A stretch of DNA of 64,000 nt from JBDHBD01 sp039586095 (lineage in GTDB: Bacteria; Gemmatimonadota; Gemmatimonadetes; Palauibacterales; Palauibacteraceae): positions 7,108 to 71,107 of the forward strand of contig JBDHLB010000010.1 in the NCBI GenBank assembly GCA_039586095.1, given 5' to 3'. Both the position numbers and the translations under genes were made by a program. This document shows positions 44,993 to 53,572 of this stretch, piece by piece. Below the pieces are notes generated by a model, which was not told the DNA's origin, made no database searches, and worked only from the letters and a program-made list of their open reading frames with translations. The number at the start of each line of letters is the position of its first letter. Positions within the stretch are counted from its first letter, which is position 1.

Positions 44993-45008
44993 GCACCCGG
45001 CCGGGTGC
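44993..45008. repeat. 16-bp perfect palindrome downstream of rnpB
   Basis: GCACCCGGCCGGGTGC is self-complementary and lies 18 nt beyond the rnpB 3' end on the minus strand. It may act in termination or 3' processing of the RNase P RNA, but no T-run follows. Confidence 0.5.
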
Positions 45009-45025
45009 CGACAGAAGAGCGGAGC

Positions 45026-45423
45026 GCGGAGGAAGTTAAGCCGGGTTCTGTGACGATGCGGCAGCCTCGAAGGCCACAGATCGTGAGGTCATCTGTCTTG
45101 GACGCCGGTTGCCCGACGTCTCCAGCGGCCTACCCGGAGCTCCAACGCGGCGGGCCACCGCTCGCTCCTGCTTGGCCTTGCTCCCGACGGGGTTTGCCAT
45201 GCCACCGCTGTCTCCAGCAGCGCGGTGGGCTCTTACCCCACCCTTTCACCCTTGCCTGTGCGGACGGCCAGTGGCCGGACCCGCCATCGGCGGTCTGCTC
45301 TCTGTGGCACTTTCCGTCGCCTTGCGACGCCCGGGCGTTACCCGGCGCCGTGCCCTGTGGAGCCCGGACTTTCCTCGAGCGGCGCGCCTGTCGGCACCCG
45401 CCCGCGACCTCGTCTTCCTCCGC
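45026..45423 (-). ncRNA. rnpB: RNase P RNA, bacterial type A
   Basis: About 398 nt. Ends are set by the P1 helix: GCGGAGGAAG at the 5' end pairs perfectly with CTTCCTCCGC at the 3' end. Conserved core segments on the minus strand: GAGGAAAGTCCGGGCTCC near the 5' end, AAAGTGCCACAGAGAGCAGA (P4/CR region), GGGTGAAAGGGTGGGGTAAG, GGCAAACCCC and the 3' end AGAACCCGGCTTAA. It catalyses 5' maturation of tRNAs together with the RnpA protein. Open frames overlapping it on both strands are fortuitous. Confidence 0.97.
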
Positions 45424-45899
45424 ACACCACGCGGGAGTATACCGAAGCGCGGACGATTAGGTTTCATCGGTGCTTTGGCCGTTTCCCCGCCGTGCTTCCC
45501 AGGTGGCGCGCGGCCGCTCAAATCGCCAATATTCAGCGTACCCTGAGAGCGTTGGCGCGGTGGAGGACAACGCAGCCGCGTGACCGGGTGTCTTATGTGC
45601 GTCGGGCGGGCGCGGAAGCCGCGTCACTCGGCCCGTATGACATTCTGGAGGGGCCTGGAAAGCCGAGCCGTTGATCCGAATCGGGATGGACGGCCCATCG
45701 CTTCCCGAGCCGGAGGTGGCGTTAAGGAACCTGTACCTGGTATGCACAAACCTTACAATCGATGCTCGCACTGGGTGCACGTGCGGCATCCCTTCCTACC
45801 CACCACGCACGCCTTGCCGGCGTGGGCGGTCGTGTTGTCCGCCGCCCTGCCGGAGCGTTCTTCTTGTATCCAGCCTTCACTCGGAGCGAGGTCGCACCG
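45424..45899. other. Intergenic region between rnpB and the large lipoprotein gene
   Basis: 476 bp. It contains the rnpB -10 candidate TATACT (minus strand, 45441-45436), 12 nt before the P1 5' end; no good -35. Toward the plus-strand lipoprotein gene I see no clear promoter, terminator or conserved RNA. Short open frames here lack ribosome-binding sites and similarity. Confidence 0.6.
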
Positions 45900-48593
45900 A
45901 TGACGGGCCGGTGGCTGCGCCTGGCGCTCCTGACAGCCTTCGCGGCGGCGTGCGGCGATGCGGCCGAGAGCACGGGCCCCGAGGCTTCAGCGGCGGCGAT
46001 GGTGGCGATCTCGCTGGCCGCCGACACGGTGGCGATCGGGGAAACGATCGATCCCCCGATCGCCGTTCGAGTGGAGAACCCGGGCGGAGTTCCCGTCGAA
46101 GGGATCCCGGTTCGCTTCGCGCTCGTCTCCGGGCCCGGCGAGCTGTTCCCGACACTGGCGGTTTCCAACCTGGATGGGATCGCCGAAGCCACGTTCCGGG
46201 CTGGCTCGACGCCCGGAGAAAGCCTGGTGCGAGTTGACATCCCGAGCGCCACGCAAGTCGCGGGCTTGGATTTCGTCGTCGTCACGGAACCGGCCGGCAG
46301 CGTGGAGCTGACCGTGGTGGGCGGCGATGCGCAGCAGGCGGAGATCGGAAGTCAGCTTCCGATCCCGTTCGAAGTTCGTGCATCCGCGCCGTCGGGCGTG
46401 GCCGCGGGCGGCATCACGCTGGCCTGGAGCGTGATCGGAAGCCGTGGCGGAGCGCGCCTTACCGCGGACACGACGTCCACGGACTCGGATGGTGTGAGCC
46501 GCGTCCTCCTCACGCTGGGTCGTGAAGCGGTGGAGCACGCCGTGACCGTCTTTGCCGTGGGCGGCATCGAGTCCGACACGGTCCGCTTCACGGCCGTCGC
46601 CACAGAGACGTTCCTCGGCAACATCGCTCTCGACTCCGTTCGCCCCTCCCCGCTTCTGTCCGGCGCTGAGGCCACGCTGTTCGGGGCCGGGTTCGCCGCG
46701 GCCTTAGAAGGCAACGAAGTGCGGATCGAGGGCGAGGCGGCCGAGGTTCTGGAGGCCAGCCCGACCCGGCTGCGGATCGTCGTGCCCGAGTTTGCGGCGA
46801 GCTGCCTCCCCGAACGCGACGTCGGCGTGCGCGTGCTGGCCGGGGGCGAGCCGAGCAACGGCCGGCTCGAACGACTGCGGCCCGGGCAGGAGATTCTCGA
46901 CCTGGCCATCGGCGAGGTGCGGACGCTGCGTGACCCCGTCGATCTCGCCTGCTGGCAGCTCGGGAGTGCCGCCGAACCGCGCGAGTACAGGATCGCCGTG
47001 CAGAGCACGCGCGACGCGACCGGCGTCTCCCCGGTCGTGCGGTTGGCGACGCGAGCCGAGACCGAGCCGATGGAGGCACGCTTGGGCGCCGCCCGTATGG
47101 AAGCGTCGCTCGAACCTGACCAGGCGCGTCTCGCGCAGGTCTACGCCTCGGCCGAGTCGCGTATCGTGACGACGGCGAGGCGAGAGCTCGTAAGCCGGCG
47201 CGCCGTGCCCGTCCGGCCCGCGATGCTCGACTCGACCCGGCAGCCGTCGGTGGCCGCAACAGCACCGGCCGCCGGGGACAGCGTGCGGTATCGATTCGCG
47301 GTCGGTAACGACCTCGCCGCCTCGTGCACCGACACGTCCCAGGTGATCCGGGGTGTCGTGCGAGAGGTGCGGGCCAATGTAATCCTCGTGGAAGATGTCC
47401 GCGCACCGGCGGAAGGCTTCACGGCCGAGGATTGGACCGGTCTCGCGGAGGATCTGGACCGCATCGTCTTTCCCATCGACACGCTGCACTTCGGAGCGCC
47501 GGCGGATATAGACGGAAACGGTCGGGTCGTCTTTCTGTTCACCCCCGAGGTGAACCGTCTCAGCGAGCCGGGAACCGCACGGCCCCTCGCCGGCATTGCG
47601 CTGCCGCTCGACCTCGCCGTGTCCGGGCGCGGTGACAGCCGCCCGGGCCCCGGGAGTGAGGCCTGCCCCGCGAGTAACGAGGCGGAGCTCATCTATCTGG
47701 CCGTGCCGGACCCCGACGGCGAAGTCGGTGAGCCCGTGCAGAGGCCTCGCGCGCTGGTGGAGTCACGCAAGGCGGCGGCGCACCAGCTTCAGCACCTCAT
47801 TAACGCGGGCCGCCGTGTCAGCCTGGGCGGCACGGGCTTCGGCCAGCTGGAAGAAGCATGGCTCGACGAAGGGCTGTCACACCTGGCCGAGGAGGTCGTA
47901 GGCCTGAACGCGGCGGGCCTGGGAGTGGGAGCCAACCTCACGTACGGCCAGGCGACGGCGAGTCGTGAGGCGTTGGAGCTCTTCAATGCCTATCAGCTGG
48001 ACAACTTTTATCGGCTCGGCCTCTACATGTCGGGCCCACAGGCGTCGAGCGTCGTCGTGACGGACGATCCGGCTGGCGTGTCGGGACTTCAGATGCGCGG
48101 ATTCGCGTGGTACCTGCTTCGCTGGTTGGTCGATCGCGAAAGCCGAGCCGATCCCGGCGCGTTTTTGCGGCCGCTCGTGGCGGGAGGTCGAAACCATCTC
48201 CGGGGCCTGGAGAATCTCGAGAGCACGACGGGCCGGACGTGGGAGGAGCTGTCCGCGGAGTTCGCGGCCATGCTGGCGTCCGATGACCTGGGCATCGCCG
48301 AGCTCGAGGAGCGGTACACGGCTGGCACCTGGGATGTGCGGGACCTGTTCGCCAACCTGAGCCAGAACCCGCTGACACGTGACCGGTTCGTGGCCGAGTT
48401 CCCGTTGTCACCGCGCCCGATCGGATTTGAAACCACCGCCGTCGATTTCGACGTACGGCCCTACACGACCGCTTACTTCGAGATTCGGTCTTCCGTGGAT
48501 ACGCCCGCGCTGGCCCTCAGCCTCGTGAAGCGTGGCGGAGACCTGGTCGAGGAATCTAGCGGACCACAGATCACGATAGTCAGGACGCGATAA
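45900..48593 (+). CDS. Surface lipoprotein with Ig-like and TIG domains and a degenerate M30-like protease domain
   Basis: 897 residues. Signal MTGRWLRLALLTAFAAACGD ends in a good lipobox. Residues ~30-250 form two bacterial Ig-like (Big_1-type) domains (GVPVEGIPVRFALVSGPGEL; DGVSRVLLTLG); ~255-330 resemble an IPT/TIG domain (VRPSPLLSGAEATLFGAGFA). The C-terminal half resembles M30 (hyicolysin-like) metallopeptidases: DIDGNGRVVFLFTPEVNRL, a zinc-type motif and EEAWLDEGLSHLAEEV. The zinc motif reads H628-Q-L-Q-H632 where active enzymes have HExxH, so catalysis is doubtful. It ends 4 nt before a small outer-membrane protein gene. Confidence 0.82.
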   Translation: MTGRWLRLALLTAFAAACGDAAESTGPEASAAAMVAISLAADTVAIGETIDPPIAVRVENPGGVPVEGIPVRFALVSGPGELFPTLAVSNLDGIAEATFRAGSTPGESLVRVDIPSATQVAGLDFVVVTEPAGSVELTVVGGDAQQAEIGSQLPIPFEVRASAPSGVAAGGITLAWSVIGSRGGARLTADTTSTDSDGVSRVLLTLGREAVEHAVTVFAVGGIESDTVRFTAVATETFLGNIALDSVRPSPLLSGAEATLFGAGFAAALEGNEVRIEGEAAEVLEASPTRLRIVVPEFAASCLPERDVGVRVLAGGEPSNGRLERLRPGQEILDLAIGEVRTLRDPVDLACWQLGSAAEPREYRIAVQSTRDATGVSPVVRLATRAETEPMEARLGAARMEASLEPDQARLAQVYASAESRIVTTARRELVSRRAVPVRPAMLDSTRQPSVAATAPAAGDSVRYRFAVGNDLAASCTDTSQVIRGVVREVRANVILVEDVRAPAEGFTAEDWTGLAEDLDRIVFPIDTLHFGAPADIDGNGRVVFLFTPEVNRLSEPGTARPLAGIALPLDLAVSGRGDSRPGPGSEACPASNEAELIYLAVPDPDGEVGEPVQRPRALVESRKAAAHQLQHLINAGRRVSLGGTGFGQLEEAWLDEGLSHLAEEVVGLNAAGLGVGANLTYGQATASREALELFNAYQLDNFYRLGLYMSGPQASSVVVTDDPAGVSGLQMRGFAWYLLRWLVDRESRADPGAFLRPLVAGGRNHLRGLENLESTTGRTWEELSAEFAAMLASDDLGIAELEERYTAGTWDVRDLFANLSQNPLTRDRFVAEFPLSPRPIGFETTAVDFDVRPYTTAYFEIRSSVDTPALALSLVKRGGDLVEESSGPQITIVRTR

Positions 48594-48597
48594 TTCC

Positions 48598-49278
48598 ATG
48601 GCGCGAATCGAGCGTGCACTCCTTCTCGGCCTGCTGATGGTGCCCGCCTTGTCCCTCTCGCCGGTCGCTGCGCAGGAGCCGATGGCACCGCGGCAGGAAA
48701 GCATCCCGCTCGAACGCGAGGGTCCACGAAGCGTCTTCGACCTGGTGGGCTTTGTCGGGTGGATCGCGCCGCTGAACGACATCACGAACGATCCGGCTTC
48801 GGTCGCGACGAGTCTCAAGCCGAGCGTCTCGTTCGGCGTGGAGGGGACGCACTGGCTCGGCCGGGGTTTTGGCATCGGCTTCCACGGCTTCTGGGCCCTG
48901 TCCGAGCTGGACGTGACCCCCAACGTCGTCACGGCCGAGGTCCCCGACGGCCTCGGCGATGCCAACTACTTCTCCGCCGTGGTGAACGCGCTCTACCGTC
49001 TCCCGGTCACCGGCCCGGCCGCCACGGTCCAACCGTACTTCCTGCTGGGCGGGGGGGTCCGACACCTCGCGGTGAGCGAAGAGGCCGCACCGACCGTCAA
49101 GGACGCCACGGATCCACAACTCACACTGGGGCTGGGAGCGTTTGTGCAGGTCGCTTCGAGCCTCACGGTCCGGTTCGGTCTGCGAGATTTCGTGTCGGTG
49201 TTCGACGGGCCCGAGAGCGATTCTCAATTGCAGAACGACATCGTCGTGTCGGTCGGCGTCGGCTACCGCTTCTTCTGA
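48598..49278 (+). CDS. Small outer-membrane beta-barrel protein
   Basis: 226 residues. Signal peptide (about 1-24, ending PVAAQ) then alternating strands in the style of 8-stranded OmpA/OmpW-like barrels: VFDLVGFVGWIAPL, PSVSFGVEGTHWLGRGFGIGFHGFWA, QPYFLLGGGVRHLAV, SSLTVRFGLRDFVSVF and a C-terminal NDIVVSVGVGYRFF with terminal Phe. Family not identified. Its ATG lies 4 nt after the lipoprotein stop, so the two probably work together at the surface. Confidence 0.82.
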   Translation: MARIERALLLGLLMVPALSLSPVAAQEPMAPRQESIPLEREGPRSVFDLVGFVGWIAPLNDITNDPASVATSLKPSVSFGVEGTHWLGRGFGIGFHGFWALSELDVTPNVVTAEVPDGLGDANYFSAVVNALYRLPVTGPAATVQPYFLLGGGVRHLAVSEEAAPTVKDATDPQLTLGLGAFVQVASSLTVRFGLRDFVSVFDGPESDSQLQNDIVVSVGVGYRFF

Positions 49279-49337
49279 AAGACCTCGCCCAGAGCGACTT
49301 TGGGAAAGCGCTTGTGGGGGCGCGACCTGCCTTGCGG

Positions 49338-50459
49338 CTACATCACCTCGAACCAGGTGCCGGGTTCCTCTACGGGCCAGCCCAGGCCCTTTAGCGCGCG
49401 CAGTACGTTGCAGGAGTGGTACTGGTAGCGCCAGTTCCCATTGCCGATGTTCGACTCCTCCACGGACTCCCCGAGCAACAGGTTGAGTCCGGTGATCACG
49501 GCTCCGTCGACGTACTCGATCCCGTTGCTCGTCAACGAGCCCCCGACGAGGATCAACCCCTCCCACTCGAAGTTCCCGTTGATCTCGAGATCGTCGCGAA
49601 CGATGAGGGCCCCACGCCCGCTCATCGTTGGACTCACGGCGAAGTCGCTCCCGTCCGCATAGATGACGGGCCACTCGTCGGCGGCCACTTCGGCGCCGAA
49701 GCTGGGGTAACCGTCCTGTGACACGACGAAGTCGGCCTCGGCGAAGGTTCCGTCGAGCACGCTTTGCCACGGAACACGCGTGCCGTTGGCGAGCTCGAGG
49801 CCCGTACCATCCTCCAGAACGGGCGGATCGCCGAAGAACCCGGAGGGCGCGATCTCATCGTTGTAGTCGTCCTTGCCCTTGCCACCGCCGCTCTGGTCGA
49901 AGCCGTCTTCCGGCACAGCCAGCCCGGCCACGTCGTCCAGACCACCCACCGTGCAATCGGCCAGGGTCGCGGCGTCCAGCCCGGAGACGAAGCCCGCCAC
50001 GCCGTTCTTCTGCAGACCGGACGCCGCCGTGATCGCCGCGTTGACGTTGAACCGCACCGCCCGACGCAACGCCACGGTAGCCACGTGGCGTCTCGCCGCG
50101 CCGCCCTCGGGAGGCCCATGCTCTCCCAGCGAGTGTATCAGGAACAGGCTGGTCGAATCGTCGACTTCGATGAGCGGATCCAGCCAGACCTTGGCGGTCC
50201 CATCGGCGAGCTTGTACGTGACCGTATCGGCCACGATCTTGCCCGAGCCCAGAAAGTGGTCGAGCCCCGCGTCCGCCGCATAGAACGCCTTGAGGCTCGC
50301 ACGGTGGTTCTGGGTGATCTTCATGTCGGTGCCGGAAATCAGGTAGCCCGCCGCGGCCAGGCCGGATAGACCGAGCATAACCAGCAGGACCGCCACCAGG
50401 ACGAATCCTCCTTCATCCCTCTCAGGCGCGTGCGCCCGTCGCTCCCCTGCTCCTGGCAT
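49338..50459 (-). CDS. PilX-like minor pilin or pilus assembly protein, copy 1
   Basis: 373 residues. A polar leader of about 18 residues ends EGG, then the hydrophobic helix FVLVAVLLVMLGLSGLAAAGY follows, as in PilX-type pseudopilins without the +5 Glu. Next comes TDMKITQNHRASLKAFYAADAGLDHF, typical of PilX N-terminal domains. The rest is a beta-rich region ending LKGLGWPVEEPGTWFEV. It is homologous along its whole length to the gene just upstream. ATG 50459 is chosen as the start of a short leader; a sigma-54-type promoter lies about 43 nt (from predicted TSS) upstream. Probable role: type IV pilus or secretion tip component. Confidence 0.8.
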   Translation of the reverse strand: MPGAGERRAHAPERDEGGFVLVAVLLVMLGLSGLAAAGYLISGTDMKITQNHRASLKAFYAADAGLDHFLGSGKIVADTVTYKLADGTAKVWLDPLIEVDDSTSLFLIHSLGEHGPPEGGAARRHVATVALRRAVRFNVNAAITAASGLQKNGVAGFVSGLDAATLADCTVGGLDDVAGLAVPEDGFDQSGGGKGKDDYNDEIAPSGFFGDPPVLEDGTGLELANGTRVPWQSVLDGTFAEADFVVSQDGYPSFGAEVAADEWPVIYADGSDFAVSPTMSGRGALIVRDDLEINGNFEWEGLILVGGSLTSNGIEYVDGAVITGLNLLLGESVEESNIGNGNWRYQYHSCNVLRALKGLGWPVEEPGTWFEVM

Positions 50460-50510
50460 GCCTCGAGCCTTCCCACTTGGGTTTATACGTACAAACCGCA
50501 CCAGGATGGG

Positions 50511-50528
50511 ATTGCAAGGCCGGTGCCG
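50511..50528 (-). promoter_or_regulatory. Sigma-54 (-24/-12) promoter for PilX-like copy 1
   Basis: Minus strand CGGCACCGGCCTTGCAAT fits the RpoN consensus (TGGCAC-N5-TTGCA) with one mismatch in the -24 block and exact GG-N10-GC spacing. Predicted start about 43 nt before the ATG. Confidence 0.75.
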
Positions 50529-50703
50529 AACGGCTGAAGCCGGGCCAAGAGTCTTGTAAGTGGCTAAATTATTGCGATTTAAAGCCGAAACATCTGCCAG
50601 GACCCGCAGCGAGGGTCCGGCCCGGTCGAACGCCGGTCCACCCGGTTCGACGCAGTCTGCAAACGCATTGTCAGAGATGACGCACGACACTGCCGCGTGA
50701 AGG

Positions 50704-51816
50704 TCAGAGCACCTCGAACCACGCACCAGGCTCCTCGACGGGCCAGCCGAGGCCCTTGAGGGCGTTCATCACGTTGCAGGCATCGTACTGGTAGACCCAG
50801 TTCCCGTTGCCCAAATCGACCTGTCCGGCGGCTTCGCCGAGCAGCAGGTTGAGGCCGGCGATCACGGCGCCATCGATGCGCTCCACCCCGTTGCTCGTCA
50901 GGGCACCTCCGACCAGCACCACGCCCTTCCAGGTGAAAATCCCGTCGATCTTGAGATCGCCTCGCACGATCAGGGCACCGCGGCCGCTCATGGTCGGGGT
51001 TACCTGAAAAGCCGCGACGTCCGCATAGATGACGGGCCACTGGTCCGGGTCGATCTCGCCCGTGAAATCGGGATAGCCATCCACCGAGATCACGTAATCG
51101 GCCTCGACGAAGCTCCCGTCCAGCACCTGCTGCCACGGCACTCCCGTCGTGTAGAGGAGCGCCAGCGCTTCGAGGTCGTCGTAGATCGGCGGATCGCCGA
51201 AGAAGCCGGGCGGCACGTAGTCATCTTCTTGTTTTTTTGCACCGCCGCCGGACATGGAGAAGCCATCCTCTCGCACGGCCAGTCCAGCCACATTTCCAGT
51301 CCCACCGACGGGGCAATCGCCGGCGCTGGCCGCATCGAAGCCCGACACGGTCCCGGCCATCCCGTTCTTCTGCAAGCCCGCCGCGGCGGTGATGGCTGCG
51401 TTCACGCCGAAGCCCACGGCCTTGCGCATGGCCACGGTCGCCACCTGCCGTCGAGCGAGACCACCCTCGGGGGCGCGGTGCTCGCCCCTCGAGCTCACCA
51501 GGAAGAGCGAAGCGGAATCATCCACCTCGACCAGCGGAGTCACCCACACCTTGGCGATGCCGTCGGCATGGTTGTAGGTGACGGTATCGATCGGGAGTCT
51601 GCCCCGGCCCAGAAAGTGATCCAGACCCGCATCGGCCACGTAAAAGGCTTTCACGCTCGCGCGGTGGTTCTGGTTGATCCGGTAGTCCGTACCGGAGACC
51701 AGGTAACCGGCGGCAGCGAGTCCGGAGAGACCGAGCAGAACGAGCAGCACCGCCACGAGGGCGAAACCGCCTTCGGTTCGGCCCATTGACGGGGTTTCTT
51801 TCGAGGTAGGACGCAT
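50704..51816 (-). CDS. PilX-like minor pilin or pilus assembly protein, copy 2
   Basis: 370 residues. Same layout as the downstream copy: short leader ending TEGG, helix FALVAVLLVLLGLSGLAAAGY, then TDYRINQNHRASVKAFYVADAGLDHF and a beta-rich C-terminal part ending LKGLGWPVEEPGAWFEV. The two are a tandem duplication with clear divergence, mainly in the mid-region (one has GGGKGKDDYNDE, the other GGGAKKQEDDY). ATG 51816 has GAGG about 9 nt upstream; ATG 51831 and 51786 are alternatives. It has its own -24/-12 promoter. Confidence 0.8.
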   Translation of the reverse strand: MRPTSKETPSMGRTEGGFALVAVLLVLLGLSGLAAAGYLVSGTDYRINQNHRASVKAFYVADAGLDHFLGRGRLPIDTVTYNHADGIAKVWVTPLVEVDDSASLFLVSSRGEHRAPEGGLARRQVATVAMRKAVGFGVNAAITAAAGLQKNGMAGTVSGFDAASAGDCPVGGTGNVAGLAVREDGFSMSGGGAKKQEDDYVPPGFFGDPPIYDDLEALALLYTTGVPWQQVLDGSFVEADYVISVDGYPDFTGEIDPDQWPVIYADVAAFQVTPTMSGRGALIVRGDLKIDGIFTWKGVVLVGGALTSNGVERIDGAVIAGLNLLLGEAAGQVDLGNGNWVYQYDACNVMNALKGLGWPVEEPGAWFEVL

Positions 51817-51831
51817 GGCCACGGTCCTCAT

Positions 51832-52182
51832 GCCGATATGTCAGACAGATCGTTGTAGCGCTTTCGCCGACCGTTCGTGCAATGAGGGTGCCCCGCATCG
51901 CAGTTTGCCGGCGAATGAACGTTAAGAGCTTTTAAGACAGCGCGTTACAGGTTTCCGTCTCGGGATCACGAGCGCGGCAGGTACCCCATGGCTGTGCAAC
52001 TTCTTTCCACGGGGCCGATCGCCTGTGCAGGCTGGTTCCGCAAGAGCCGGAGCTCCGGGGTCGCGCACCTCCTCGTCGCGGGCGGACCGGGCCGTGGCGG
52101 TCGGGTGTACGCAGGCCGGAGCGCAGAGGGGGCGCCGGCGGAGAGCGGCACGATGTGGACAACCCGAGACGGGAGACGATTC
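51832..52182. other. Divergent intergenic region, pilin copy 2 / beta-propeller
   Basis: 351 bp. The pilin side carries the -24/-12 promoter described separately. An AT-richer patch (about 51912-51940) lies in the middle. I found no c-di-GMP riboswitch motif, no clear sigma-70 promoter for the propeller gene, and no credible small gene. Confidence 0.5.
51878..51894 (-). promoter_or_regulatory. Sigma-54 (-24/-12) promoter for PilX-like copy 2
   Basis: Minus strand GGGGCACCCTCATTGCA has GGCAC, five bases, TTGCA, with exact GG-N10-GC spacing (GG 51892-51891, GC 51880-51879). It shares GGCACC-N4-TTGCA with the promoter of the neighbouring copy. Predicted start about 36-51 nt before the candidate ATGs. 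Confidence 0.75.
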
Positions 52183-53463
52183 ATGGGCAGGCATCTCAAC
52201 ACGCTGCGGCAGGTGTGCAGGGACGCGATGAGCACGTCACGCGGAGCCGTCCCGTCATCGTGGGCGTCGACTGCCATGCTGCTCTGTATCACGTCCCTCC
52301 TCGGCGTGCCAGCGCTCGCCGCGCAGGACGGAGAATATCGAGTGCTGGTGGCGAACGAGTCATCGGATCTGATCAGCGTCGTCCGCTTCGGCCCTGCCGG
52401 CCTCGAGGTCGAGCGGGACCTCGAAGTAGGCCTCATGCCGGCCGATCTGGACGGGGCGCACGGGGTGCGGGTGTCACCGGATGGCCGGCAGCTCTATGTG
52501 TCGCTCGCGCATGGCACGCCCGGCTGCAAGTTGTGGGCATTGGATGCTCAGACGGGCGCGCTGCTCGACTCGACCACCGTCGGTCGGTTTCCGGCGACGA
52601 TCGCCCTGACGCCCGACGGGTCGTTGGCTCTGGTGGTGAACTTCAATCTGCACGGCGATCCGGTGCCTTCTTCCGTGTCCGCCGTGTTCACGCCCGAGAT
52701 GCAGGAGCTCGCCCGAATCGAAACCTGCGTAAAGCCGCACGGCAGTCGCATGAATCGCGCCGGAACCCTTCACTACTCGGCGTGCGCGGGGAGCGATCAG
52801 CTGGTCGAGATCTCCATCAACGACCTGGCCGTGTCACGACGCCTCAGCCTCGTTCCCGGCCACGAGATGGCGTTCACCGGCGCGGGCGAGCACGAGATGG
52901 GGCATGAGATGAAGATGGAGATGGGCGGCGAGGGGCACGAGATGGAACTGGAGATGGGCGGCGAGGACGAGCAAGCCGACGTCTCGATGATCGAGCGCCA
53001 TTTCCGTCATCATGGGGCCCCGGGCGGCGGCCCGGTCTGTGGGCCGACCTGGGTCGTTGCCTCACACGACGACCGACACCTTTACGTCGCCTGCAACAAG
53101 CACGATCAGGTTCTCGAGATCGACGCAACCGATCTCGAGGTGGTTCGTCGCTTCGACACGGGTGCGGGTCCGTACAACCTCGACGTCACCGCGGATGGCA
53201 GGTGGCTGCTGGCCACGAACAAGGCCGGCCAATCGGTCAGCGCGATCGATCTCGCGACCGGACAGGAGGCGGCACGCATCGCCACGAGCCGGCCGGTCAC
53301 GCACGGCATCGTTGCGACCCCCGACAGCCGGTATGCGTTCGTCTCGAACGAGGCGATCGGTGCGACAAAGGGGACCATCGACGTGATCGACCTCGCGAGC
53401 CTCGACCTCGTGGCGTCCGTCGAAGTGCATCACCAGCCGGGCGGGATCGACTTCTGGCGCTAG
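52183..53463 (+). CDS. Exported YncE-like beta-propeller protein with Met/His-rich insertion
   Basis: 426 residues. Signal-like segment STAMLLCITSLLGVPALAAQ, then repeated propeller blades of the YncE/lactonase-like type (HGVRVSPDGRQLYVSLAHGT, ATIALTPDGSLALVVNFN, DATDLEVVRRFDTGAGPYNLDVTADGRWLLATNKAG). Between blades, residues about 227-279 form a Met/Glu/His/Gly-rich loop with repeated HEM and MEM units ending HFRHHG, a composition typical of copper- or silver-binding segments. ATG 52183 has GGGAG 7 nt upstream; ATG 52228 would give a more ordinary signal length. It acts in the periplasm or outside; ligand unknown. Confidence 0.78.
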   Translation: MGRHLNTLRQVCRDAMSTSRGAVPSSWASTAMLLCITSLLGVPALAAQDGEYRVLVANESSDLISVVRFGPAGLEVERDLEVGLMPADLDGAHGVRVSPDGRQLYVSLAHGTPGCKLWALDAQTGALLDSTTVGRFPATIALTPDGSLALVVNFNLHGDPVPSSVSAVFTPEMQELARIETCVKPHGSRMNRAGTLHYSACAGSDQLVEISINDLAVSRRLSLVPGHEMAFTGAGEHEMGHEMKMEMGGEGHEMELEMGGEDEQADVSMIERHFRHHGAPGGGPVCGPTWVVASHDDRHLYVACNKHDQVLEIDATDLEVVRRFDTGAGPYNLDVTADGRWLLATNKAGQSVSAIDLATGQEAARIATSRPVTHGIVATPDSRYAFVSNEAIGATKGTIDVIDLASLDLVASVEVHHQPGGIDFWR

Positions 53464-53572
53464 GCGTGAGGCTGCGGCCGGGCTTGCCCACGGCGGCGGC
53501 GGTCGCGGCAATGGCGAGAAGGGTTCCGACGAAGCGAAGACGCGGGCTGCGTCGCATGGCAGGCGCCTCGGG

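Noticed and set aside
45109..45674. Several open frames over the rnpB region
   Set aside because: They overlap a well-supported RNase P RNA and show no protein similarity.
51832..52182. Possible c-di-GMP (GEMM) riboswitch upstream of the pilin genes
   Set aside because: GCAAAC- and GCGAAAGC-like bits exist on the minus strand, but the conserved core order and tetraloop receptor are not found.
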